This document shows positions 53,975-62,936 of a stretch of DNA of 64,000 bases, piece after piece (the stretch's first letter is position 1; each line of letters starts with the position of its first letter). Below the pieces are notes generated by a model. It was not told the DNA's origin. It did not search any database and saw nothing but the letters and a program-made list of their open reading frames with translations. Source of the DNA: Rhodoferax sp. (GTDB lineage Bacteria > Pseudomonadota > Gammaproteobacteria > Burkholderiales > Burkholderiaceae_C); the NCBI RefSeq assembly GCF_023700745.1, contig NZ_JAMPYG010000004.1:118883-182882 (forward strand). Direction: 5' to 3'. A program made the position numbers and the translations under genes.

Positions 53975-54856
53975 TCAGAGCCAATAGACCACGACGTAAA
54001 GACCCAACCACACCACGTCCACAAAGTGCCAGTACCAAGCGGCACCTTCAAAGCCAAAATGGTGCTCGGGCGTGAAGTGGCCTTTGCGCAGACGCAGGGT
54101 GATGAACAACAGCATCAACATGCCAATGAACACGTGAAAACCGTGAAAGCCGGTCAACATGAAGAAGGTGGAACCATAGACCCCCGAGGCCAGCGTCAGG
54201 TTCATCTCACTGTAGGCGTGGGAGTATTCGTAGCCCTGTACAAACAAAAAGATCAACCCCAGAATCACCGTCAGCCACATCCAATTGATGGTCTTACGGC
54301 GGTCACCGGCAATCAGCGCATGGTGAGCCACGGTCAATGTGACCCCGGAAGTCAGCAGCAAGGCGGTATTGATGGTGGGCAGCCAGAACGGTGTCATGGC
54401 TTCAAACGGCTCAATGATGCCGGCTGGGGCAGCGGTCACGCCGGCCATCACACTGGGCCACAGCGCTTTGAATTCAGGCCACAGCAAAGCATTTTCGGCA
54501 TTAGCCAGGTTGGGCACCGAGTGCACGCGCAACCACCACAGTGCGGCAAAAAAGCCGCCGAAAAACATCACTTCAGAGAAAATAAACCAACCCATGCTCC
54601 AACGGAAGGAAACGTCGATGCGCCGGCTGTACTTTCCGCTTTCGCTTTCACCGATGGCATCTTTGAACCACTGGAACAAAACCACGAGGAACCACAGCAA
54701 ACCGAAAGCCAAAGAGTATTTGCCCCATGCAATGCCATTCATCCAATTACCGGCACCCAGGAGCACAAAGAAAAGCCCCACAGCGCCCAGGGCAGGATGA
54801 CTGGAAGGCGACGGCACAAAGTAATAGGGCGTCTTGTCGTGTTCAGTAATACTCAT
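53975..54856 (-). CDS. ctaE: Cytochrome c oxidase subunit III
   Basis: Integral membrane subunit of the aa3 oxidase, 293 aa from ATG 54856. Motifs: KTPYYFVPSPSSHPALGAVG, FKDAIGESESGKYSRRID, and FHGFHVFIGMLMLLFITLRL with HHFGFEGAAWYWHFVDVVWL at the end. It follows the DUF2970 gene in the operon. Confidence 0.95.
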   Translation of the reverse strand: MSITEHDKTPYYFVPSPSSHPALGAVGLFFVLLGAGNWMNGIAWGKYSLAFGLLWFLVVLFQWFKDAIGESESGKYSRRIDVSFRWSMGWFIFSEVMFFGGFFAALWWLRVHSVPNLANAENALLWPEFKALWPSVMAGVTAAPAGIIEPFEAMTPFWLPTINTALLLTSGVTLTVAHHALIAGDRRKTINWMWLTVILGLIFLFVQGYEYSHAYSEMNLTLASGVYGSTFFMLTGFHGFHVFIGMLMLLFITLRLRKGHFTPEHHFGFEGAAWYWHFVDVVWLGLYVVVYWL

Positions 54857-54909
54857 TCTATTTTCACCTTTAACGCTTAATTTTTCACCAATCCAAACCG
54901 CCAACCGCC

Positions 54910-55131
54910 CTACGCAGCCAGCACGGTGTTGACCAACCAGATCAGCGCCAACACCAAAAACAAGGCCCCCAGCACACCAACCACGATCACATGCACCGGC
55001 TTGACCTGCGCCATATCCTGTTGGTGTCCACTGCGATTACGCAAGCCCACAAAGGCCCAGGCCACCACCCGGAGAGTGCGCCAAAAAGACACCTTACCGG
55101 AGTCCTTGGCTTCAGGCAAAAGTTCGGCCAT
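54910..55131 (-). CDS. DUF2970 small membrane protein
   Basis: A 73-aa protein with one C-terminal membrane helix and the conserved FWRTLRVVAWAFVGLRN block. Found in betaproteobacterial cox clusters between ctaG and ctaE, as here. Its ATG overlaps the ctaG stop by one base (TGATG), a sign of coupled translation. Function unknown. Confidence 0.85.
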   Translation of the reverse strand: MAELLPEAKDSGKVSFWRTLRVVAWAFVGLRNRSGHQQDMAQVKPVHVIVVGVLGALFLVLALIWLVNTVLAA

Positions 55132-55730
55132 CAGGAACCCTCCTTGGTCTTATCATTAGCCTCGTTACTGGCAACCGGCACGGGTGGCGTCTTTCCGCCG
55201 ACTTCAAAAAAGGTGTAGGACAGGGTGATGGTCTTGACATCTCTGGGCAAGCCGCTGTCGACCACAAAAACCACAGGCCATGACTTCTTCTCACCAGGCG
55301 CCAATGTGTGCTCCTTGAAGCAGAAACACTCAAGCTTGTGAAAATTCGGACCCGCCTGTTCAGGTGCGTAACTGGGAACAGCCTGCGCGGTGATGCTGCG
55401 GCCCTGCATGTTCTGAAACTCATACATGATCGTGGTCATCTCACCTGGGTGAACACGCAAACTGCTCTTCTCTGGCTTGAAGCGCCACAGTCCGCGCACG
55501 TTCGCATCGAACTCCACCGTCACGGTACGGGTGTCGTCCACCTGGGTGTTCAAGGGTTTGTAGTCGCCTGCGCTTTCGATGAACCGATCACCCAGAGCCA
55601 GCACCTTAATGCCGGTCACGTCGCAAAACACTTCGTACAAGGGCACGATGGCATAACCGAAGCCGAACATCGACAGCGCCACCAAGACCAGCTTGAACTT
55701 CAACGAGGTGTTTTCAGACCAGAACTTCAC
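55131..55730 (-). CDS. ctaG: Cytochrome oxidase assembly protein CtaG
   Basis: Delivers copper to the CuB centre of subunit I. At 199 aa it has an N-terminal membrane anchor (residues about 11-32). The periplasmic domain carries the Cox11 copper motif KLECFCFKEHTL. The start is GTG 55730, 3 bp after the preceding small gene. It stands in the normal position between ctaD and ctaE. Confidence 0.95.
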   Translation of the reverse strand: MKFWSENTSLKFKLVLVALSMFGFGYAIVPLYEVFCDVTGIKVLALGDRFIESAGDYKPLNTQVDDTRTVTVEFDANVRGLWRFKPEKSSLRVHPGEMTTIMYEFQNMQGRSITAQAVPSYAPEQAGPNFHKLECFCFKEHTLAPGEKKSWPVVFVVDSGLPRDVKTITLSYTFFEVGGKTPPVPVASNEANDKTKEGS

Positions 55731-55733
55731 GGC

Positions 55734-55859
55734 TCAACGACCAAACAAACTCATGCGCAACAGGACACCAAGAAAGAAAACGGCGGCGATCAACGCCAGC
55801 GTCAGGCCCAACTTGCGGTTGGCCTTCGCCTTTCCTGGATCGATTTCATATTGTTCCAT
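55734..55859 (-). CDS. Small cytochrome oxidase assembly protein, 41 aa
   Basis: A short gene of 41 codons, starting at ATG 55857-55859 and ending 3 bp before ctaG. The product begins MEQYEIDPGKAKANRKLGL and has one membrane helix (TLALIAAVFFLGVLL). Tiny single-helix proteins occur at this place in the betaproteobacterial ctaD-ctaG interval and are labelled cytochrome oxidase small assembly proteins. It lies 14 bp after the ctaD stop. Confidence 0.75.
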   Translation of the reverse strand: MEQYEIDPGKAKANRKLGLTLALIAAVFFLGVLLRMSLFGR

Positions 55860-55873
55860 GACGTCCATCCTGG

Positions 55874-57496
55874 TCAACCGACAATCTTGGTCGCCGTGGC
55901 GTCCAGCTTGGGCGGGTTTTCAAAAGTATGAAAAGGCAGCGGTGCGGGCAATTCCCACTCCAGGCCTTCAGCGCCATCCCAGGGACGCTGGGGTGCCGGC
56001 TTCCCGTGGCCGCGCATGGTCGGCAGCACAATGAACAACAGGAAGTACAACTGGGCAAATCCGAAGAAGAAGGACCCCACAGAAGCGATGGCATTGAAAT
56101 CAGCAAACTGCATCGGGTAGTCGGCGTAACGACGGGGCATGCCGGCCAGACCCAAGAAATGCATCGGGAAGAAAGTCACGTTGAATGAAATGAGTGACCA
56201 CCAGAAATGGAGTTTTCCGCGGGTCTCGTTGTACATCACACCAGTCCAGCGAGGCGACCAGTAGTAGTAGCCCGCAAACATGGCAAACAAGGACCCCGCC
56301 ACCAGCACGTAATGGAAATGCGCCACCACGTAGTAGGTATCCTGAATCTGGATATCAATCGGTGCCATGGCCAGAATCAGACCGGTGAAACCACCCATGG
56401 TGAACACAAAGATGAAGCCAACCGTAAACAGCATCGGCGTCTCAAACGTCATTGAACCTCGCCACATGGTGGCAATCCAGTTAAAGATCTTGACCGCGGT
56501 GGGCACGGCAATCAGCATGGTCGCGTACATGAAGAAGAGCTGACCTGCGACCGGAAAGCCGGTCGTGAACATGTGGTGGCCCCAGACGATGAACGACAGA
56601 ATCGCAATGCTGGAAGTTGCGTACACCATGGAGGTGTAGCCAAACAGCTTCTTGCGCGAAAACGCCGGCACGATCTGGCTGATCACGCCGAAGGCCGGCA
56701 AGATCATGATGTAGACCTCGGGGTGACCGAAGAACCAGAAGATGTGCTGAAACAGCACCGGATCACCACCACCGGCGGCATTGAAGAAGTTGGTGCCGAA
56801 GTGGCGGTCCGTCAAGGTCATGGTGATCGCGCCGGCCAGGACAGGCATCACAGCGATCAAGAGAAACGCCGTGATCAACCAGGTCCAGGGAAACAGTGGC
56901 ATCTTCATGAGCGGCATATCAGGCGCGCGCATGTTCAGGATGGTCACGATGATGTTGATCGCACCCATGATCGAGCTTGCGCCCATGATGTGCAGCGCAA
57001 AAATGCTGGTATCCATGGCCGGGCCCATTTGCAGGGTCAGGGGCGCATACAGCGTCCAACCGCCAGAGGGCGCGCCGCCTGGCAGGAAAAAGCCGGTCAC
57101 CAAAAGCAGGGCCGCAGGAATCAGCAGCCAGAAACTGAAGTTGTTCATGCGTGCAAACGCCATGTCACTGGCGCCAATCTGCAACGGAATCATCCAGTTG
57201 GCAAAACCCACAAAACCCGGCAGGATGGCCCCGAACACCATGATGAGGCCATGCATGGTGGTCAGTTGGTTGAACAACTCCGGGTTGATGAACTGCAGCC
57301 CCGGCTGAAACAACTCAGTACGGATCAACAGCGCCATGACCCCGCCAACCATCAACATGGTCAAGCTGAACAGCATGTACATCGTGCCGATGTCTTTGTG
57401 GTTGGTGGCGTACACCCAGCGACGCCAGCCTGACGGTTCGTGGTGATCCGCGTGTCCATCGTTCCCGTGGGCTGGGTGATCTAAAACGGCGCTCAT
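55874..57496 (-). CDS. ctaD: Cytochrome c oxidase subunit I
   Basis: Catalytic subunit carrying haem a, haem a3 and CuB. It is 540 aa from ATG 57496. Key motifs are MHGLIMVFGAILPGF, the HPEVYIMILPAFGVIS segment (CuB His and cross-linked Tyr), WGHHMFTTG, and YYVVAHFHYVLVAG with the paired haem ligands. An AAGGAG-type ribosome binding site precedes the start. It follows ctaC directly. Confidence 0.97.
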   Translation of the reverse strand: MSAVLDHPAHGNDGHADHHEPSGWRRWVYATNHKDIGTMYMLFSLTMLMVGGVMALLIRTELFQPGLQFINPELFNQLTTMHGLIMVFGAILPGFVGFANWMIPLQIGASDMAFARMNNFSFWLLIPAALLLVTGFFLPGGAPSGGWTLYAPLTLQMGPAMDTSIFALHIMGASSIMGAINIIVTILNMRAPDMPLMKMPLFPWTWLITAFLLIAVMPVLAGAITMTLTDRHFGTNFFNAAGGGDPVLFQHIFWFFGHPEVYIMILPAFGVISQIVPAFSRKKLFGYTSMVYATSSIAILSFIVWGHHMFTTGFPVAGQLFFMYATMLIAVPTAVKIFNWIATMWRGSMTFETPMLFTVGFIFVFTMGGFTGLILAMAPIDIQIQDTYYVVAHFHYVLVAGSLFAMFAGYYYWSPRWTGVMYNETRGKLHFWWSLISFNVTFFPMHFLGLAGMPRRYADYPMQFADFNAIASVGSFFFGFAQLYFLLFIVLPTMRGHGKPAPQRPWDGAEGLEWELPAPLPFHTFENPPKLDATATKIVG

Positions 57497-57537
57497 TGAA
57501 TTCTCCTTGGCAATTTGTCTAACTTGTTCACCACGGC

Positions 57538-58731
57538 TCACTTGCGAGCCTGAGCAACCTCAGAAGGCTGAACCAGCTGACCTGTCTTGTTGGACCAGCT
57601 GTTCTTGGTATAGGTGATGACGGCGGCAATTTCGGTATCGCTGAGTTGTTGCCAGGACGGCATGGCGGCAGCGCCACCCACACGGCCATTCAGAAGCACC
57701 TTGATCTGGTTCGACTTGTCGGCATCGAGCACAACCGCAGAGCCATCCAAAGCCATGATCGGGCCCATGCCCTTGCCATTGGGCTGGTGGCAGGCGGCGC
57801 AATTGGCCGCGTAAACCGCTTCACCACGCTTGGTCAACTCAGCCACCTCCCAGACCTTGTTCGGATCATCGGCCAGAGCAGCCATTTTTTTCTGTTCAGC
57901 CTCAACCCATCGCGTGTAATCGGCTGCGGACAGCACCTTCACATGAATCGGCATGTAGGCATGCTCTTTGCCACAAATCTTGGCACACTGGCCATAGTAG
58001 TCACCAACCGCGTCAGCGCGGAACCAGGTGTCACGCACAAAACCCGGAATCGCATCTTGGTGAACACCGAAAGACGGGACAGCCCAAGAGTGAATCACAT
58101 CGTTGGCAGTCAAAATCAGGCGGATTTTTTTCCCCACAGGCACCACCATGGGGTGGTCCACTTTCAACAGGTAATCAGCGACATCGGAACCCGCCTTTGG
58201 CCCGCCTTCATCCGACAAAATACGATGACTGCGGTCGAGCGCCGAAATGAAACCAATGCCCTCACCCTCGCCGCGCAGGTAGTCATAACCCCAGCGCCAC
58301 TGCATCCCTGTGATCTTGACCGTCAGATCGGCGTTGGTCGTGTCTTTCATGGCGATCACCACTTTGGTGGCTGGTAGCGCCATGCCGATCACGATCAGAA
58401 AGGGGATGGCAGTCCAAATCACTTCCACTGTGAGTGACTCATGGAAATCGGCTGGCTTGTGACCCACCGACTTGCGATGCTTCCAGATCGAATAAAACAT
58501 CACGGAAAACACAGCAACAAAAATGATGGCACAGATCACCAGCATCAACCAGTGCAATTGCGATTGGCCTGTTGCAATTTCAGTGACGGGCGGGTGCAGA
58601 TTCAACTGATTGACCGCAGGACCGCCAGGCAAGTCAGCCACAGCATGGGCAACACTGGCCATACCGGACAAACCCAAGGCGAGCAGCGCAGCCGATCGAC
58701 GCTGGAGAGCTTTGCTAAATATTCTCATCAT
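57538..58731 (-). CDS. ctaC: Cytochrome c oxidase subunit II with fused cytochrome c domain
   Basis: Electron entry subunit with CuA. A signal peptide (residues about 1-31) is followed by two membrane helices and a CuA domain with the ligand cluster YGQCAKICGKEHAYMPI. A C-terminal cytochrome c domain with the haem motif CAACHQ follows, making this the caa3-like form with a fused haem. The start is most likely ATG 58731 (397 aa); GTG 58737 and ATG 58728 are close alternatives. Confidence 0.95.
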   Translation of the reverse strand: MMRIFSKALQRRSAALLALGLSGMASVAHAVADLPGGPAVNQLNLHPPVTEIATGQSQLHWLMLVICAIIFVAVFSVMFYSIWKHRKSVGHKPADFHESLTVEVIWTAIPFLIVIGMALPATKVVIAMKDTTNADLTVKITGMQWRWGYDYLRGEGEGIGFISALDRSHRILSDEGGPKAGSDVADYLLKVDHPMVVPVGKKIRLILTANDVIHSWAVPSFGVHQDAIPGFVRDTWFRADAVGDYYGQCAKICGKEHAYMPIHVKVLSAADYTRWVEAEQKKMAALADDPNKVWEVAELTKRGEAVYAANCAACHQPNGKGMGPIMALDGSAVVLDADKSNQIKVLLNGRVGGAAAMPSWQQLSDTEIAAVITYTKNSWSNKTGQLVQPSEVAQARK

Positions 58732-58911
58732 GAACACTCATTCCATTCTTAATTGACACATTCAGGCCAAACGCCACGCGCTAAAATCACACAATGACAC
58801 TTGATTGAAGGCGTGCATCGCATCTGCGCAACCCCTCAGCCAGACCTTTTTCAGGCTCGCGCCAAGTCGACCTTCTCAGACCGAACCAACGCGCAAAATA
58901 ACCCACGTCCT

Positions 58912-59574
58912 TTAACGAAACCTGGCCTCCTGCACCACCTTGAGCTCACTTGGCAGCGAACCAACATAGTCAGCCATCACCTTGAGTTCTGCCAAACTGA
59001 ACTGCTTGACAATGCCTCCCATCACCGCATTACCACGTCCAACCACAGCATTCGGTTCTGTTTTGTAGGATTTGAGCGCCACCAACAAGTAGTCAGCGTA
59101 CTGGCCAGCGATTTTGGGATAGCTGGGGTCAATGGGTTTGCTCAAGTTGTCGCCATGGCAGGATTTGCAGCCGCCCTTTTCGATCAAAGCCAAGGCTCTG
59201 GCATTGGCGTGACCCGCCCCGTTGTCAGCCTGCGCCGAAGCCGACCCCAAAGTGGCGTAATAAGCAGCCACATCGGCAATGTCTTGCTCGTTCAAGTTGC
59301 TGGTCACACCACGCATCGTCGGATGTCGGCGCTCGCCCTTTTGGTAGGCAGTCAATGCAGAAGCAATGTATTTGGCGCCTTGGCCGGCAATCTTGGGAAC
59401 ACGGTAGACCTCAGGGAAGCTGGCGCGATAACCCTCAAGGCCATGACAACCGATGCACTGGGTTACTTTCTGGCGGCCATTGGTCGCATTACCTTCCACG
59501 GTCTGCGCCATGGAAGATTGCCCCGATGCCAGGGCAATGAGCAAAGCGAAGTGAGCGAAGACCAGTTTTTTCAT
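58912..59574 (-). CDS. Dihaem cytochrome c (c4-like)
   Basis: A periplasmic dihaem cytochrome, 220 aa. A signal peptide covers about residues 1-23. Two haem c motifs are visible: CIGCHG (first domain) and CKSCHG (second domain), each followed by a methionine ligand region. It starts at ATG 59574 and is the gene immediately upstream of ctaC on the same strand, so it could be an electron donor to the oxidase. Confidence 0.92.
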   Translation of the reverse strand: MKKLVFAHFALLIALASGQSSMAQTVEGNATNGRQKVTQCIGCHGLEGYRASFPEVYRVPKIAGQGAKYIASALTAYQKGERRHPTMRGVTSNLNEQDIADVAAYYATLGSASAQADNGAGHANARALALIEKGGCKSCHGDNLSKPIDPSYPKIAGQYADYLLVALKSYKTEPNAVVGRGNAVMGGIVKQFSLAELKVMADYVGSLPSELKVVQEARFR

Positions 59575-59690
59575 TTCTAAATTGCCAAAAAATTTAACCA
59601 AAGGCGTGGTTCTTTTGACGAACCGCACCCACCTCGGCGATACATTCACCCGACTCCGTACGTTGAAAACCGATGGCACTGAACAGCACT

Positions 59691-60245
59691 TCAGGGCTTG
59701 GCATTTTTGACGGCGGGCGCCGTCGCTGCGGCCGCAGACTCAGCCTCAGGCTCGGCAAAACTGGCGCCCGATGCGTTGACCATATAGACCAGGGCACGAC
59801 CCACTTCAACATCGCTGTAATCTGCACCACCCTGGGCCGGCATGGCATTCTTGCCTTTCAGCGCAGCATTCAACAGGGCGGCATAACCACTGGCAATGCG
59901 TGGGCCCCAGGCGGCTTTGTCAGCCAACTTTGGCGCCCCCATCAAACCAGCGGCGTGGCAAGCGGCACAACGCACCTTGAACAGTTCTTCGCCAGAGCGT
60001 GGCCCGCTACCGGCAGCCTCACCCAAGGTCAAAGTGCCCACCTTCTGAATGCGTGCTGCCACCGCCTTGTCCGACATATCGCCATGACTCGAACTCTCAG
60101 GCGCCGCCATCACCGCCAGCAAAATGATTGCACCGATCACAACCGCCGCCACGATGGCCACTTTAACGGCAAGATTGGCGGCACTTTTAAACATATCACC
60201 AGGATCGTTGTCGGTGGTTCTGGCGGAGGGCGCTGAAAGGTTCAT
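59691..60245 (-). CDS. Membrane-anchored monohaem cytochrome c5
   Basis: A 184-aa protein with an N-terminal membrane anchor (residues about 25-47, VKVAIVAAVVIGAIILLAVM) and one haem motif, CAACHAAG, in a cytochrome c5-like domain with GAPKLADKAAW. An alanine/proline tail follows. It is upstream of the dihaem cytochrome and oxidase genes on the same strand. A perfect FNR box lies about 220 bp before its start. Confidence 0.9.
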   Translation of the reverse strand: MNLSAPSARTTDNDPGDMFKSAANLAVKVAIVAAVVIGAIILLAVMAAPESSSHGDMSDKAVAARIQKVGTLTLGEAAGSGPRSGEELFKVRCAACHAAGLMGAPKLADKAAWGPRIASGYAALLNAALKGKNAMPAQGGADYSDVEVGRALVYMVNASGASFAEPEAESAAAATAPAVKNAKP

Positions 60246-60320
60246 GGTTTTCTTTGTCAGTGGCTATCAATAGGATCAACTAAAAAACGTGTTCATTGGC
60301 CCCGACTGTCGGACCTTCCA

Positions 60321-60359
60321 GCACCGACCCGCCGTCCACGCCTTGCGTGGTGCCGGTGC
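60321..60359. repeat. Two-stem hairpin in the cytochrome c5 leader
   Basis: Outer arms GCACCG and CGGTGC enclose inner arms CCACGC and GCGTGG with a CTT loop. It would form in the untranslated leader of a transcript starting near the FNR box and reading into the cytochrome genes. No T-run follows on either strand. Confidence 0.45.
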
Positions 60360-60457
60360 GGCGCGTGTGAGAGCCCTTGTGATTACTCGCACTGCGTGAA
60401 ATACGCAGACAAGCCACGCATGAATGCTGTTCTCATGGTTGAATATCTCAAAATTAT

Positions 60458-60471
60458 TTGATATTTATCAA
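60458..60471. promoter_or_regulatory. FNR/ANR box upstream of the cytochrome genes
   Basis: TTGATATTTATCAA is a perfect TTGAT-N4-ATCAA FNR consensus, inside a 16-bp palindrome. Neither strand shows a good -10 at class II distance, so repression of the cytochrome/oxidase transcripts under low oxygen is as likely as activation. Confidence 0.65.
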
Positions 60472-60630
60472 ACGATTCTAAAGGATATTGGCTAGGAAAC
60501 ACGCGCAAAACGACAAGGGAAAACCCCAAGCCAGCCGGCACGGCGGCTACAGAATGGGCCTCAGGGCGCCCAGAAAGTGCGGGCAGTGAGCCCAACCAGC
60601 AACACCATCAGCACCCGGTGAACGTTGATC

Positions 60631-61545
60631 TCATTCATCTTGACCAAGGTGGGTGGTGGATCGTGCTGCGCCTGCGACTTTGCCGCGCCTCAAGGAGGCA
60701 CGCATCTGGTCCAGGGAGATTTCACTTTGCGCCCGCACCGTGAGTTTGGGCGCGGGCTTGAACGCATGCCCATAAACCACTTCAAAGGTCAGTTGCATGG
60801 CATTTTTTTCGATCGCCTGGAGCAGTTGACTGTGCCAGCGTCGTCCCCGCAATGCCTGGAAGCGTTCGACATGCAGATTTCGCCCCAAGCCCCTCAACTC
60901 CTGCAAGACGCGCTGTGGCGACTCGAATGTGAGGGTGATGCGCTCCATGTCCATCACCGGCTCGGCAAAGCCGGCCCCGATCAGCATGTCACCCCAATCG
61001 TGCATGTCGGTAAATTCATGACTGGGCGCTGGCCAGCCCAGTGCCTGGTAAAGCACACGGAGTTCTTTGAGGGTGTCAGGCCCCAGGCACGAAAACATCA
61101 AAAAACCATCGACCACCAAAGCCTGATGCCACTGCTGCAGCAAGGCCTGGGGTTGGTCAGCCATGTGCAGACTCATGTTGGCCCACAACATCCGGGCTGG
61201 CTGCGTCACCTGATTGACCACCTGGGGACTGGACCGCAACCAGCGCTGTACTTGCCACCAGGGCGGCGTCACAGCCCGCGCGAGATGCTGGGCCCGCTGC
61301 GGGTTTGCCTCGACCAAGGTGCAAAGCGCCTGGGGATAGCGTTGCCGCAACAACGCATGCGCCGCCAGCCCGCCGTTGAGCGGCGACCAATGCACCCAAC
61401 TCTCGGGCTGAACCGTGATCCAATCCAGACGCTCCTGCATGCGCCGAGCCACTTCTTCGTGCAGCCAAGCGGACTCTGCTGCGGGTCGGTTGTGCCAGCG
61501 CTGCGCAGCCTGAGAGTCGACAGAAGGGGGAGATTGATCAGCCAT
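60631..61545 (-). CDS. bioC: BioC-like methyltransferase
   Basis: A SAM-dependent methyltransferase of 304 aa that resembles malonyl-ACP O-methyltransferase, the entry step of pimelate synthesis for biotin. Shared pieces are FLMFSCLGPDTLKELR, TDMHDWGDMLIGAGFAEPVMDMERITLTF split over residues about 201-230, and a C-terminal YGHAFKPAPK block. Its SAM loop is diverged (LCTLVEANPQ rather than a glycine-rich loop). It is divergent from the comF-like gene. No other bio genes are in the window. Confidence 0.75.
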   Translation of the reverse strand: MADQSPPSVDSQAAQRWHNRPAAESAWLHEEVARRMQERLDWITVQPESWVHWSPLNGGLAAHALLRQRYPQALCTLVEANPQRAQHLARAVTPPWWQVQRWLRSSPQVVNQVTQPARMLWANMSLHMADQPQALLQQWHQALVVDGFLMFSCLGPDTLKELRVLYQALGWPAPSHEFTDMHDWGDMLIGAGFAEPVMDMERITLTFESPQRVLQELRGLGRNLHVERFQALRGRRWHSQLLQAIEKNAMQLTFEVVYGHAFKPAPKLTVRAQSEISLDQMRASLRRGKVAGAARSTTHLGQDE

Positions 61546-61582
61546 AACGCATTTGGAAAAGAGACGCGAGTATATTGACTGT

Positions 61583-62278
61583 ATGTTCATCAGCTTGCTT
61601 TCAAGGGTCTTGCGCCCACCTGCCAGCCAATGCCGGATTTGCCGCACGTGGCCGGCGCAGCCCGTTTGTGACCGCTGCGTGGCCGAATTTGCCCAGCCCC
61701 AGCTACGCTGTCACACCTGCGCACTGCCCTTGCCAGCCGGTCTATCGCAGTGTGGTGCCTGCCTGAAAGCCCCCCCGCCACTGGACATGTGCCTGGCTGC
61801 CGTGCCCTACGCCTTCCCATGGGCACATTTGATGGCCGATTTCAAGTTCCATGACCAACCCGCATTGGTCCGTTTTTTTGCCCACCTGCTCAAGGCCACA
61901 CCCTGGGTCGAACCGGCGCTGGAGGGGGCTGATTATTTGTTGCCCATGCCGCTGTCAAGACAACGCTTGCAGGTACGTGGCTACAACCAGGCCCAATTGC
62001 TGGCACGCCAGCTCAATGCCGCAAAAACACGGACGGACCTGTTGCTGCGCATGGTCGACACACCCGCACAACATGGCCTCAAACGGGCCCAGCGCTTGAC
62101 CGCCCTGAACGAGGCATTTGCCGTAGAGCCGCTCAAGGTCTCCGTCGTGAAGAACGCGCGACTGGTGCTGGTCGATGACGTCATGACCACCGGCGCGTCC
62201 TTGAACACCGCCGCACGGGTGCTCAAGGCAGCGGGAGCAGCCCACATTACGGGCCTGGTCATTGCGCGCACCGAATAA
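61583..62278 (+). CDS. ComF family phosphoribosyltransferase-like protein
   Basis: A 231-aa protein of the ComF/GntX class, linked to DNA uptake in competent bacteria. An N-terminal double zinc finger (CRICRTWPAQPVCDRC, then CHTCALPLPAGLSQCGAC) is followed by the phosphoribosyltransferase fold with LLPMPLSRQRLQVRGYNQA and the PRPP-binding loop LVLVDDVMTTGAS. It starts at ATG 61583; an upstream TTG is unlikely. Confidence 0.9.
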   Translation: MFISLLSRVLRPPASQCRICRTWPAQPVCDRCVAEFAQPQLRCHTCALPLPAGLSQCGACLKAPPPLDMCLAAVPYAFPWAHLMADFKFHDQPALVRFFAHLLKATPWVEPALEGADYLLPMPLSRQRLQVRGYNQAQLLARQLNAAKTRTDLLLRMVDTPAQHGLKRAQRLTALNEAFAVEPLKVSVVKNARLVLVDDVMTTGASLNTAARVLKAAGAAHITGLVIARTE

Positions 62279-62298
62279 GCCTGCGCGACAATGGCGAC

Positions 62299-62772
62299 AT
62301 GTTTCATATTGTTCTGGTCGAGCCCGAAATTCCACCCAATACCGGCAACGTCATCCGTCTGGCGGCCAACACCGGCTGCACCTTGCACCTGGTGGAGCCA
62401 CTGGGGTTTTCGATGGACGACAAACACATGCGCCGCGCCGGACTGGACTACCACGAATATGCCACCGTCAAACGCCATGCCAACTGGCAAACCTTTCTGG
62501 ATGACGAGCACCCTTTGCCTGAGCGGCTGTTTGCACTGACCACCCGTGCCAGCCAAAACGTGTTCGCAACGAACTTCAAGCCCGGTGACTATCTGGTGTT
62601 TGGCTCCGAGACCAAGGGCCTGAGCGATGCCGTGCGCCAGTCGTTTGGGCAGCAACAAACCATCAAACTGCCCATGATGCCCGGTCAGCGCAGCCTGAAT
62701 CTGTCCAACGCGGTGGCCGTGACCGTCTTCGAGGCCTGGCGGCAAAATGGCTTTGGTGATCTCACGGCCTGA
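62299..62772 (+). CDS. trmL: tRNA (cytidine(34)-2'-O)-methyltransferase
   Basis: Methylates the wobble nucleotide of leucine tRNAs. The 157-aa SPOUT enzyme has the full pattern: VLVEPEIPPNTGNVIRLAAN, LHLVEPLGFSMDDKHMRRAG, LVFGSETKGL and MPGQRSLNLSNAVAVTVFEAW, which forms the SAM knot. It follows the comF-like gene by 20 bp on the same strand. Confidence 0.94.
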   Translation: MFHIVLVEPEIPPNTGNVIRLAANTGCTLHLVEPLGFSMDDKHMRRAGLDYHEYATVKRHANWQTFLDDEHPLPERLFALTTRASQNVFATNFKPGDYLVFGSETKGLSDAVRQSFGQQQTIKLPMMPGQRSLNLSNAVAVTVFEAWRQNGFGDLTA

Positions 62773-62838
62773 ACCCCCAGCCAGGCTACCACCGCCACGG
62801 CACCTCTTGCGAAAGGCCAGACCGGCCAGTTTGTAAAA

Positions 62839-62880
62839 CCAATGCGTGGACCAGCCGCGCATTGGGAAAGATCCGTTTTT
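62839..62880 (+). terminator. Possible terminator between trmL and the TRAP receptor gene
   Basis: CCAATGCG pairs with CGCATTGG over an 11-nt loop (62839-62865), followed about 10 bp later by a TTTTT run. A second AT-rich stem (TTTTTGAC/GTCAAAAA) follows. It lies between convergent genes. The T-run is spaced further than usual, so this is tentative. Confidence 0.35.
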
Positions 62881-62936
62881 GACAGACTCAAAAAGACGTC
62901 AAAAATTGCTCTTTTCGGTCTCCTGGTTTTGCTTGA

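Larger units (their letters stand above)
60246..60630. other. Intergenic region upstream of the cytochrome genes
   Basis: A 385-bp non-coding stretch between the cytochrome c5 gene and the BioC-like gene (both minus strand). It holds a perfect FNR box (60458-60471) and a GC-rich hairpin (GCACCG/CGGTGC with inner CCACGC/GCGTGG, 60321-60359). It also contains two tiny minus-strand frames, 17 aa at 60383-60436 and 25 aa near 60557-60634. Neither frame can be called a gene from sequence alone. Confidence 0.6.
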
